Both the position numbers and the translations under genes were made by a program. Shown one piece after another: positions 7,845 to 15,801 of a stretch of DNA of 64,000 nucleotides. The notes beneath the pieces were generated by a model, which did not search any database, had not been told where the DNA came from, and saw only the letters and a program-made list of their open reading frames with translations. The DNA comes from Bacteroidota bacterium (GTDB lineage: Bacteria; Bacteroidota; Bacteroidia; Cytophagales; Cyclobacteriaceae), in contig JAEZEH010000095.1 in the NCBI GenBank assembly GCA_023417785.1, positions 1-64,000 of the forward strand, read 5' to 3'. Within the stretch, counting starts at the first letter, position 1. Each line of letters starts with the position of its first letter.

Positions 7845-8765
7845 TTAGAAACTAAACTTCGCAATGAATTCCTCCAACTCATCCATTAGGCTTCTCGGAC
7901 GGTTGATACCCAGCGCTTCGTTAACCAGTGGATTCGGTTTAACGTGTAGTTCGTGGAGGCGCAGGTGCTGGTTTATGAAAAGAAACTCCAGACCAGGGAC
8001 CAATTCCTTAAGCACATCGAGCAGGTCAATAATTTTAATGTTACGTTCCACCAGGTTATACGTGCCGTTTGGAAGCTCGCTACGAATCAGATTTGCTAAT
8101 GCCCGGGCCAGCGCTTCCACATGGATGAATGCCCGCGACTGCTTTCCATCACCCTGAATAGTGACCATCTTGCTAAAGTTCGCTTCAAAAACAAACCGGT
8201 TGATCACCGCATCGAATCTCATACTCTTGTTGTATCCATAGACGTTGCCGCAACGCATTATGTACGTACTCATTTTGTCGGACAGCCGGCGGACATGTTC
8301 TTCTCCACGCAACTTGGATGTTGCGTAGAGCGATTGCGGCTCTGGCACAGCTGTCTCATCCACAGCTTCAACAGCTGATCCATAAACGCCTGTGCTACTG
8401 GTATATATAACGCGTTTAACGTTGCTTTCTTCAATGGCGTAGACAAGCTCAGCAGTTCCCCAGTGGTTGATCTGTTCATAGACGTGCGCATCGGTATTGG
8501 CAAATGGAGTCGTCACCTTTGCCGCCAGGTGATAAACAACGTCGATGTCCTTAAGAACCTTTCGAAGGGCACGTGAATCCAAAAGCTCGCCTTTCGTGAA
8601 GGTGAGTTTGGCATGATTTCGCAGCCTGAGTCCAAGAAACAGGTTGTAGTTCAAACGACTTAGGTTGTCGTAGATAATTACTTTTTCGACTTCGGGATTT
8701 GCTACCAGGTGTGCGACGAGCTCGGTTCCGATATAGCCCGCACCTCCGGTGATTAGGACTTTCAT
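7845..8765 (-). CDS. NAD-dependent epimerase/dehydratase (extended SDR)
   Basis: 306 residues. The Rossmann motif TGGAGYIG is at residues 6-13. The catalytic pair is in SLYATSK (Tyr147, Lys151), with the preceding Ser in YTSSTGVYG. It resembles UDP-glucose/GDP-sugar epimerases and reductases that modify nucleotide sugars for surface polysaccharides. The exact substrate is not clear. It is encoded 47 bases downstream of the reductase gene on the same strand, so the two may be co-transcribed by proximity only. Confidence 0.85.
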   Translation of the reverse strand: MKVLITGGAGYIGTELVAHLVANPEVEKVIIYDNLSRLNYNLFLGLRLRNHAKLTFTKGELLDSRALRKVLKDIDVVYHLAAKVTTPFANTDAHVYEQINHWGTAELVYAIEESNVKRVIYTSSTGVYGSAVEAVDETAVPEPQSLYATSKLRGEEHVRRLSDKMSTYIMRCGNVYGYNKSMRFDAVINRFVFEANFSKMVTIQGDGKQSRAFIHVEALARALANLIRSELPNGTYNLVERNIKIIDLLDVLKELVPGLEFLFINQHLRLHELHVKPNPLVNEALGINRPRSLMDELEEFIAKFSF

Positions 8766-8812
8766 GTCAGGATTTAGAAAAGTTTAGTGTATGGTTTTTG
8801 GTTAAGAGAATT

Positions 8813-9469
8813 TCACTTGCCTACGAGGTCGGTGTTTAATCCACACTCCACTTTGTTCAGTCCGAACCACCTTGCTTCACGTTCCTGCATGTCGGGATCG
8901 AGTTTCCTTGTACAAGGCTCACAACCGATGCTGAGGTAGCCCTTATTTTCAAGCGGGTGTTTTGGCAATTTATATTCCTTTTGATATTCCCATACCATTT
9001 TGGCATTCCAATCGAGCATGGGATGAAATCTGATACAACCATGAAGGGCAGGCTGTTCTACCTTCATCGCGGCCCGGACTGCGCTTTGGTCGGCACGAAC
9101 GCCGTTGATCCAGACATCCTTCGACCGAAGGATCGCGTCCATAGGTTGTGTCTTGTTGAGGTAGCAGCAATGGTCGGGATCCGAAGTGAAGAGGAGTTTA
9201 CCTTCAAAGTCGCGCTGCATGAATTTCGGCACGTCTGATCTGAGATCGAGGGTGTTGATGCCAAACGTCTCCGTAATCTCGTCTCTGAACTTCACTGTTT
9301 CCGGGAAGTGATAACCGGTGTTGATGAAGTACACCGGGATCGTCCGGTCGATGCGGCTAATCATGTGAAGCAAAACCAAACTGTGCGATTGGAATGACGA
9401 CGTAGTGAAAAGCAATTTGCCCGCCGCTTTGTATCCTTCGATTTTATCCTTGATTTCCTGAAACTTCAT
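8813..9469 (-). CDS. cysH: Fe-S dependent APS/PAPS reductase (CysH family)
   Basis: 218 residues. It reduces adenylyl sulfate or its 3'-phospho form to sulfite in assimilatory sulfate reduction. Both cysteine pairs that bind the 4Fe-4S cluster are present: Cys101-Cys102 (DHCCYLNK) and Cys183/Cys186 (GCEPCTR). The catalytic cysteine is in ECGLN (Cys209). Enzymes with all four cluster cysteines generally prefer APS; those without them use PAPS. The other sulfate-assimilation genes are not next to it in this window. Confidence 0.9.
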   Translation of the reverse strand: MKFQEIKDKIEGYKAAGKLLFTTSSFQSHSLVLLHMISRIDRTIPVYFINTGYHFPETVKFRDEITETFGINTLDLRSDVPKFMQRDFEGKLLFTSDPDHCCYLNKTQPMDAILRSKDVWINGVRADQSAVRAAMKVEQPALHGCIRFHPMLDWNAKMVWEYQKEYKLPKHPLENKGYLSIGCEPCTRKLDPDMQEREARWFGLNKVECGLNTDLVGK

Positions 9470-9930
9470 GTAAAACCTAATTACTTTCGATTAAATGACT
9501 TAAATTCAGCATCTTATCGGATTATTCAGAAGCAATACTTCAAAACGGTTGGCTGACATTTACCTCGGCGTTACTTCGCTCAAGCCGCACCTAGTCAACG
9601 CTATTAATGTTGCCTTCCGTATTCTAACGTTCAGGTGTTTCTTGGCAAACAACACTTATGAAAAATTCATTCATTGATGTCGGTTCCTCTAACAACTGAT
9701 CGTGTGCTTCTTCCTCAGAGTCACCCTGAAACGAAAACGCGTAGTTAACAAAAAATCTGAAAAAGATGTCTCGCGGCAGACATATTATCTCAAGTAACAA
9801 AACAGTCTCCCTTCAAAGATCGCACTGCCGGTTGAACCTTTTATCAAAAATGCTGTTAGATATCCATAGCTGTGTCGGTTTAGGTTGACGGGAACAATCT
9901 TGTTAACTTAGCACCTTGCTGATTTGAAAA
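9470..9930. other. Intergenic region, no gene found
   Basis: This 461-base gap separates divergent genes (cysH on minus, queD on plus), so it should hold both promoters. A possible plus-strand -7 box is TAACTTAG at about 9903-9910, with one mismatch from TAnnTTTG. I see no ORF of good quality, tRNA, or strong hairpin here. Confidence 0.5.
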
Positions 9931-10341
9931 ATGAAAGTGAAAGTAACCCGGAAGGAACACTTCAACGCTGCCCATAGACTTTTCCATCGTGATTGGTCGG
10001 ACGAGAAAAATGCCGAGGTATTTGGCAAGTGTAGTAATCCCAATTATCACGGTCATAACTACGAGTTACTGGTGAGTATTACCGGAACGCCGGACTCATC
10101 GACCGGATACGTTTATGACTTGAAGCGGTTGAGTGATTTGATCCGGGATTACGTAATACGAGAGTTCGACCATCGCAACCTGAACCTTGACACCGAGTAT
10201 TTCAAGAACCGGAATCCTACCGCCGAAAATATCGCTGTGGTCATCTGGGAAATTCTCCGCGCCAAAATCGATTCATCCTTAGACTTGAAAATCACCCTGT
10301 ATGAGACAGAAAGAAATTTCGTTGAATATCCAGCCAGTTAA
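9931..10341 (+). CDS. queD: 6-carboxytetrahydropterin synthase / PTPS family (QueD-like)
   Basis: 136 residues, the normal size. Zinc ligands are His15 (HFNAAHRL) and His40/His42 (YHGHNYE); the catalytic cysteine is Cys34 (GKCSNP). EFDHRNLN and the late glutamate in LYETERNF are conserved in the family. It converts 7,8-dihydroneopterin triphosphate to 6-carboxy-tetrahydropterin (queuosine/7-deazaguanine route), or makes 6-pyruvoyl-tetrahydropterin. The downstream folE makes its substrate, which supports a joint pathway. The two genes overlap by 41 bases. Confidence 0.9.
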   Translation: MKVKVTRKEHFNAAHRLFHRDWSDEKNAEVFGKCSNPNYHGHNYELLVSITGTPDSSTGYVYDLKRLSDLIRDYVIREFDHRNLNLDTEYFKNRNPTAENIAVVIWEILRAKIDSSLDLKITLYETERNFVEYPAS

Positions 10342-10990
10342 ACCGATTGATGATGATCTGGCGGAAGACCATGCGTTTTCCTCTTATGAAACTCCGCTTC
10401 GCCAGGACGCATTCGACCTGGATGACGACGAGAAGATAGATCGAATCGAAAAGCACTTTCGTGAAATCATGCATATTCTCGGACTGGATTTGGCTGACGA
10501 CAGTCTGAACGGTACGCCGCGAAGAGTCGCCAAGATGTATGTGAAGGAGGTTTTCAGTGGTTTAAACCCAAAGAATCGCCCACATGCCCGCCTTTTTGAG
10601 AATAAGTATAATTATGATCAAATGCTCGTTGAGAAGGACATTACTTTTTACTCCCATTGCGAGCACCATTTCGTTCCTATTTACGGTAAAGTCCATGTAT
10701 CTTATTTTTCCAGTGGCAAGGTCATAGGGCTTTCAAAGATCAACCGCATCGTCCAGTATTTTGCCAAGCGCCCGCAGGTACAGGAACGTCTAACGGTGCA
10801 GATAGGCAAAGAAATCGAGCGCGTACTGCATACCGGAGATGTCGGGGTGGTGATCGATGCTAACCATATGTGTGTCGCTTCCCGCGGTGTTGGTGACACC
10901 AATAGTAAAACCGGTACAGCTTACTTCAGCGGCAAGTTCAATGATGAAAATATCAGACGCGAGTTCCTGAATTACATCAACACCAGGTGA
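10301..10990 (+). CDS. folE: GTP cyclohydrolase I
   Basis: 229 residues. It converts GTP to dihydroneopterin triphosphate, the entry to folate, biopterin and queuosine. Zinc ligands are Cys120 and His123 in HCEHHFVPIYGK, and Cys191 in HMCVASRGV. GLSKINRIVQYFAKRPQVQE is the signature loop. The first 45 or so residues are an extra acidic N-terminal stretch that overlaps the end of queD. The only ATG before the conserved part is 10301; TTG 10322 is another possible start. A terminator overlaps its stop codon. Confidence 0.95.
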   Translation: MRQKEISLNIQPVKPIDDDLAEDHAFSSYETPLRQDAFDLDDDEKIDRIEKHFREIMHILGLDLADDSLNGTPRRVAKMYVKEVFSGLNPKNRPHARLFENKYNYDQMLVEKDITFYSHCEHHFVPIYGKVHVSYFSSGKVIGLSKINRIVQYFAKRPQVQERLTVQIGKEIERVLHTGDVGVVIDANHMCVASRGVGDTNSKTGTAYFSGKFNDENIRREFLNYINTR

Positions 10991-11018
10991 TACGATCAAT
11001 CGCACGTATCGCTTTTTT
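10987..11018 (+). terminator. Terminator after folE
   Basis: An 8-bp stem (GTGATACG 10987-10994 with CGTATCGC 11005-11012, including one T-G pair), a 10-base loop and six T. The left arm overlaps the folE stop codon. Confidence 0.75.
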
Positions 11019-11090
11019 GGTTTAATTGTTATTCAATTACAAGGGAATTGATTTAACTTGGAGACATAAAACCCTTTAATAGCCATTATT

Positions 11091-11585
11091 ATGTCTCTCG
11101 AAAACGAACTCAAGCAGAAGTTCCGGAACGAACCACAGAAAGCAATCCTGAATATTCTCTACACCTCCTACTTCATTCAGGACCGGATGAACACGCTTTT
11201 CAAACAGTATGACATCACCCGTCAACAATACAATGTATTGCGCATACTCCGGGGTCAGCATCCCGGCCATGCTTCGGTAAATCTCATCCGGGAACGAATG
11301 CTTGATAAAATGTCCGACGCCTCGCGGATCGTAGAACGACTCAGACTGAAAGAGCTGGTGGTTCGCAAGAACGCCGAGAAGGACAAGCGCGCGGTAGAAG
11401 TTACGATCACCGACCGCGGCCTTGAGCTCCTTCAGGAAATGGAAAAACCCGTTGAAGATTTCGAATCATTACTTCGAAATCTCGGTGAGGAAGAAACCCG
11501 CCAACTCAACAACTTGTTAGATAAAGTAAGGGAGGGCCAGCAGCGCAGCGAGGATTCCCTCAAGAATACGGCAGCCCTTCATTAG
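11091..11585 (+). CDS. MarR family transcriptional regulator
   Basis: 164 residues with a MarR winged helix at about 45-125: ITRQQYNVLRILRG, then LIRERMLDKMSDASRIVERL (recognition helix) and the wing KNAEKDKRAVEVTITDRG with the conserved D-R pattern. The terminal coiled helices would form the dimer interface. MarR proteins respond to phenolic compounds, oxidants or similar ligands. It lies 47 bases before the aconitase gene on the same strand and could regulate it or simply be adjacent. Confidence 0.9.
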   Translation: MSLENELKQKFRNEPQKAILNILYTSYFIQDRMNTLFKQYDITRQQYNVLRILRGQHPGHASVNLIRERMLDKMSDASRIVERLRLKELVVRKNAEKDKRAVEVTITDRGLELLQEMEKPVEDFESLLRNLGEEETRQLNNLLDKVREGQQRSEDSLKNTAALH

Positions 11586-11632
11586 GAACAAAAATTTATT
11601 ACTTTAGCAGCGTTTTAACAATAAAGCTTACT

Positions 11633-14368
11633 ATGGTATTCGATCTCGACATGATTAAAGCGGTGTACAGGGAAATGCCTTCGCGCATTGCCCAGGCCCG
11701 GCAAGTTGTAAACCGGCCACTCACGCTTTCAGAAAAAATCCTTTATACACATCTGCACCAGGATCAGAAAACGGAGAATTTTTCCCGTGGGAAATCGTAC
11801 GTAGATTTTGCGCCAGACCGTGTGGCGATGCAGGATGCCACCGCGCAGATGGCGCTGCTGCAGTTCATGTCTGCCGGCAGACCCCGCGTAGCCGTACCGT
11901 CTACCGTGCATTGCGATCACCTTATCACAGCGAAAACGGGTGCGGACGAGGATCTTACCATAGCTACCCAGGAGAGCAAGGAAGTTTTCGATTTCCTGTC
12001 TTCAGTTTCCACCAAATATGGAATTGGTTTCTGGAAACCCGGTGCGGGAATTATCCACCAGGTTGTCCTTGAGAATTATGCTTTCCCGGGCGGCATGATG
12101 ATCGGTACCGATTCGCATACAGTGAATGCGGGAGGTTTGGGAATGGTCGCCATTGGAGTTGGAGGCGCCGATGCCGTTGACGTGATGTCGGGCATGGCGT
12201 GGGAGCTTAAGTTCCCGAAACTCATTGGCGTAAAACTTACCGGCAAGCTCAGCGGCTGGGCATCTGCGAAAGACGTTATATTGAAAGTGGCGGGTATCCT
12301 CACAGTTAAGGGTGGTACCGGAGCTATTGTTGAATATTTTGGCGATGGTGCCCAGTCACTTAGCTGTACAGGCAAGGGTACCATTTGCAACATGGGGGCG
12401 GAAGTCGGAGCAACGACCTCAACCTTCGGGTACGACGAATCGATGGGGCGTTATCTCATAGCCACCGGTCGCGCTGAAGTGGCGCGAATGGCCAACGAAA
12501 TTCGCGAGCACCTTACCGGCGATCCCGAAGTGTATGCCAATCCGGAACAGTATTTCGATCAGGTTGTTGAGATAAACCTTTCAGAATTAGAGCCCCACCT
12601 GAATGGACCCTTTACACCGGATCTCGCTACACCGATTTCAAAACTAAAGGAAGAAGCTGAGAAGAATGGCTGGCCTATGAAAATTGAGGTCGGACTCATC
12701 GGTTCATGTACCAATTCATCGTACGAAGATATTTCGCGGGCGGCCAGTCTCGCGCGGCAGGTCGCCGAAAAAGGACTTAAGACAAAGGCAGAATTCACGA
12801 TCACGCCAGGATCCGAACAAGTAAGGTATACCATTGAGCGTGATGGGTTTATCGATACCTTTGACAGAATCGGTGCAAAGGTTTTTGCCAATGCTTGCGG
12901 TCCATGTATTGGTATGTGGAACCGCGTTGGTGCAGAGAAACGCGAGAAGAACACTATTGTTCACTCATTTAACCGGAACTTCCAGTCCCGTAACGATGGA
13001 AATCCGAATACCTATGCTTTTGTTGGTTCACCCGAATTAGTGACCGCACTGGCAATTGCGGGAAATCTCGGTTTCAATCCTGAGATTGATTATCTGACCA
13101 ATGAACAAGGGGAACAAGTAAAGCTTGACCCTCCGACCGGTGACGAACTTCCTGTAAAAGGATTTGACGTTCAGGACCCTGGATATGTAGCTCCCGCAAA
13201 AGACGGCAGCGGCGTGGTGGTAAAAGTTAGTCCGGAGTCTGACCGACTGCAGCTCCTGGATCCATTCAAACCCTGGGAAGGCACGGACCTCACCGGCTTG
13301 CGATTACTCATTAAAGCCAAAGGGAAATGTACTACCGATCATATTTCCATGGCGGGTAAATGGCTGAAATACCGCGGACACCTCGACAATATTTCGAACA
13401 ATCTGCTCATCGGCGCCACCAACTTCTTTAACACACAGATCAACAGTGTGAAGAATACACTGACCGGAGCTTACGGTGAAGTACCTGGTGTCCAGCGTGC
13501 ATACAAAGCTCAGGGCATCGGCACGATCGTCGTGGGGGACGAAAACTATGGCGAAGGTTCATCGCGTGAACATGCTGCCATGGAACCTCGCCACCTCGGT
13601 GTTCGCGCCATTCTGGTGAAGTCATTCGCAAGAATTCACGAAACGAACCTGAAGAAGCAAGGTATGCTCGGACTTACCTTTGCCGATAAGGAAGATTATA
13701 ATAAGATTCAGGAGGATGATATTATTGACATCGTTGGGTTAACCACCTTTTCGCCTGACCAGCCTCTGACAATAGTGCTGCATCACGCAGACGGATCGGA
13801 AGATCGCATTCAGGTGAACCATACATACAACGCGAGCCAGATTGAATGGTTCAAGGCAGGGTCTGCATTGAATCTTATGGCGAAAAAATTCGCTGAAGAG
13901 AAACATCAGGAGCTTCGTCCCACGACAAAGACTCCGGGTAAGACAGTGATTCAGAAAGCTGTCGAAAAAGACAGGTCGAAAAAAGCTTCTTCGAAAAAAA
14001 TTCAGAAGGTAGCGAAAAAGGCGGTGGCAAAAACCAAGGAAAAGCCTAGTACCAAAAAGCAAGCCGTGAAGAAATCAGTTACCAAGGCTTCAAAGTCTGC
14101 CCCAAAAAAGGCTGCGGTTGCTAAGAAGTCTGTTTCCAAGAAACTTGCTCCGGCAAAATCTGTTTCGAAGAAAACAGCTCCGAAAAAGGCTACACCTACC
14201 AAGCCCTCTAAGAAAGTTGCAGGCAAGCCTGCGGCAAAGAGGAAGGTGTCCCTCAAGAAAGTTGTGAAGGTACTTGCTGGTGATGCGGCGAAAGGTGCGA
14301 AACGCATGGTGAAGAACGTAGTCGAGCGCATCACCTCTAAAAAGACTGCGAAAAAGAAAAATAAGTAA
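11633..14368 (+). CDS. acnA: Aconitate hydratase with a C-terminal histone-H1-like Lys/Ala tail
   Basis: 911 residues in one open frame. Residues 1 to about 754 are a complete mitochondrial-type aconitase, which interconverts citrate and isocitrate in the TCA cycle. The 4Fe-4S ligands are Cys359 (GSCTNSS) and Cys422/Cys425 (NACGPCIGMW), and the swivel domain has GEGSSREHAAMEPR. After SALNLMAKKFAE the protein continues for about 157 residues (DNA 13895-14365) of Lys, Ala, Ser, Thr and Pro, with repeats such as KKSVSKK and KKTAPKK. This looks like a histone-H1 or Hc1-type nucleic-acid-binding tail. Usual aconitases of this type end near residue 755. There is no frameshift or stop in the joint. 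A tail function in DNA or RNA binding is inferred. The gene symbol is by family; this class is also named acn. Confidence 0.93.
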   Translation: MVFDLDMIKAVYREMPSRIAQARQVVNRPLTLSEKILYTHLHQDQKTENFSRGKSYVDFAPDRVAMQDATAQMALLQFMSAGRPRVAVPSTVHCDHLITAKTGADEDLTIATQESKEVFDFLSSVSTKYGIGFWKPGAGIIHQVVLENYAFPGGMMIGTDSHTVNAGGLGMVAIGVGGADAVDVMSGMAWELKFPKLIGVKLTGKLSGWASAKDVILKVAGILTVKGGTGAIVEYFGDGAQSLSCTGKGTICNMGAEVGATTSTFGYDESMGRYLIATGRAEVARMANEIREHLTGDPEVYANPEQYFDQVVEINLSELEPHLNGPFTPDLATPISKLKEEAEKNGWPMKIEVGLIGSCTNSSYEDISRAASLARQVAEKGLKTKAEFTITPGSEQVRYTIERDGFIDTFDRIGAKVFANACGPCIGMWNRVGAEKREKNTIVHSFNRNFQSRNDGNPNTYAFVGSPELVTALAIAGNLGFNPEIDYLTNEQGEQVKLDPPTGDELPVKGFDVQDPGYVAPAKDGSGVVVKVSPESDRLQLLDPFKPWEGTDLTGLRLLIKAKGKCTTDHISMAGKWLKYRGHLDNISNNLLIGATNFFNTQINSVKNTLTGAYGEVPGVQRAYKAQGIGTIVVGDENYGEGSSREHAAMEPRHLGVRAILVKSFARIHETNLKKQGMLGLTFADKEDYNKIQEDDIIDIVGLTTFSPDQPLTIVLHHADGSEDRIQVNHTYNASQIEWFKAGSALNLMAKKFAEEKHQELRPTTKTPGKTVIQKAVEKDRSKKASSKKIQKVAKKAVAKTKEKPSTKKQAVKKSVTKASKSAPKKAAVAKKSVSKKLAPAKSVSKKTAPKKATPTKPSKKVAGKPAAKRKVSLKKVVKVLAGDAAKGAKRMVKNVVERITSKKTAKKKNK

Positions 14369-14397
14369 AATCGATTTTACTAGATTTAACAAATGTA

Positions 14398-14429
14398 AGC
14401 CGTCTCAAAAGTCATGAGACGGCTTTTTC
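14398..14429 (+). terminator. Terminator after aconitase
   Basis: A perfect 10-bp stem AGCCGTCTCA (14398-14407) / TGAGACGGCT (14415-14424), a 7-base loop and five T. It lies 30 bases after the stop codon. Confidence 0.92.
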
Positions 14430-14814
14430 ATTTGGCATCGTCGTGTCTGGATCCGAGAAGAGCATATCCATAAAAGCAACAGAATTTCCACGGTTGATTT
14501 CAAGTCAGCTGAACATCAGTTCAAACCGACATCGATGTATATCAAGAAGTTATCCGGCTACTTGTTCCCGGCCATAGCAAGAATGATCTCAGCCAGGTGC
14601 TCGGTCCGTCAGAAACCGAAGGAGTACTCGGCAAGCTCCCTTCTTGAAAATGGTGAGGACAACATTGTTTTTCATACACGGGGCCCAAGTTTCCATCATC
14701 CAGGTGGCTATTTTACGTCGGCAACGGTAGGGATAACAGACCAATTCCACCCCGCGATCGATTGAAATGTGATGTTTTCTGGGTAAATTTATTTGCTCAC
14801 CAAACATAGCATTT
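14430..14814. other. Intergenic region, no convincing gene
   Basis: 385 bases between the aconitase terminator and the next gene. A plus-strand reading frame at 14535-14765 has an atypical composition for this genome and no recognisable domain. I treat the region as non-coding or as a decayed remnant. Confidence 0.4.
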
Positions 14815-15288
14815 ATGAAACCTTTCATGCGACTCCTGCCCGCCCTCCTAATTCTTGGCGCACTGAATACATTCGGACAAAAGAAGGACGTGGAGGCCAT
14901 AAAGGCATTGATCGAAAAAGAGACCAAAGCATTTTTCGAAATAGACAAAGCTGCCTGGAGTTCCAGCTGGATACATGAACCTTATGCATTCTGGTCGTTC
15001 GCAGATACAACTGATGTGAATTCTTTCTCTGGCTGGAATGCTATTGAAAAGGGTTTCGCGGATTACTTCCGCACGGCCAAGCCATCAAAGGCGAGCATCG
15101 ACCGCACCTGGCATGACATCAAAGTATTCGGCAACGGGGCTTACGCGCGGTTCACGCAAAAAGTAAATGACAATTCCCGCCGGCCCTCCCAGGCAGAAGT
15201 CCGTGTCCTTGAAAAAGTAAAAGGCGAATGGAAAATCGTGTGCGTCAGTGTGATCGCGATCGAAAAAGACAACGAGCCGAAACGATAG
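14815..15288 (+). CDS. Secreted SnoaL/NTF2-like protein (DUF4440-like)
   Basis: 157 residues. An N-terminal signal peptide (FMRLLPALLILGALNTFGQ, cut after about residue 22) is followed by a cone-shaped NTF2-like domain: the long helix DVEAIKALIEKETKAFFEID, then strands ending EVRVLEKVKGEWKIVCVSV. Similar Bacteroidota proteins are common and mostly of unknown function; some are ketosteroid-isomerase-like. The function is unknown; export to the periplasm is inferred from the signal. Confidence 0.8.
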   Translation: MKPFMRLLPALLILGALNTFGQKKDVEAIKALIEKETKAFFEIDKAAWSSSWIHEPYAFWSFADTTDVNSFSGWNAIEKGFADYFRTAKPSKASIDRTWHDIKVFGNGAYARFTQKVNDNSRRPSQAEVRVLEKVKGEWKIVCVSVIAIEKDNEPKR

Positions 15289-15320
15289 GATTTCGGATCC
15301 AAATTTCAGATTCCAGACTA
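15289..15320. repeat. TTTCAGATTTC-type repeat tract
   Basis: GATTTCGGATCCAAATTTCAGATTCC starts directly after the stop codon of the preceding gene, between convergent genes. (Shown in full only as a description: it is GATTTCGG, then AAATTTCAGATT.). Confidence 0.5.
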
Positions 15321-15347
15321 GTCGAAGTTTTGAATTACCTCCTGGTA

Positions 15348-15716
15348 TCAGTATTGTCCTGACCGTAGCATAACCAGCGTGCAAGCTTGGAGGGCTTCGA
15401 TACCCAGGGCTTCGGCGCGTTGCTCAAACTCGTAGTTCTCGGTTCCCGGGTTGAAGATAATCCGTTTAGGCTTGAGTGAAAGGATGTAATCTATCCATTC
15501 GGCCTGATTGCGTGTGCCGATATACATTGTAACAGTATCCACCCCTTCGATTGCCGGTTTTTTCCTCAAGTCCAGGATTTCGTGGCCAATTACCTCACCG
15601 GTTTTTATGCTTACCGGTACGATGTCATGTTGGTATTGCGATAGCATCTGAGCCGCGAGGTACGCATACCTGGAGCGATCCGGTGTCGCGCCAATAATCA
15701 CTGTCTTTTTTCCCAT
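15348..15716 (-). CDS. CoA-binding protein (YccU-like)
   Basis: 122 residues forming one Rossmann-like CoA-binding domain (CoA_binding_2). It starts with KKTVIIGATPDRSRYAYLAA, has VIGHEILDLRKKPAIEGVDT in the middle and the conserved IIFNPGTENYEF followed by GIEALQACTLVML. Stand-alone proteins of this kind bind CoA or a nucleotide and have no firmly known reaction. It is a single gene, divergent from the M61 peptidase. Confidence 0.85.
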   Translation of the reverse strand: MGKKTVIIGATPDRSRYAYLAAQMLSQYQHDIVPVSIKTGEVIGHEILDLRKKPAIEGVDTVTMYIGTRNQAEWIDYILSLKPKRIIFNPGTENYEFEQRAEALGIEALQACTLVMLRSGQY

Positions 15717-15801
15717 CTTGCGGTATTTAAACCGTTAAATTAAGTTCATTGTTCGTGTCCTGCGAAATACAATTAACTTCGCCTATAAAATTAAGCCAAG
15801 G

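Noticed and set aside
14535..14765. 76-residue frame downstream of the aconitase terminator
   Set aside because: Unusual amino-acid mix, no signal, domain or neighbour support. The other two plus frames are broken by stops, so I could not support a pseudogene either.
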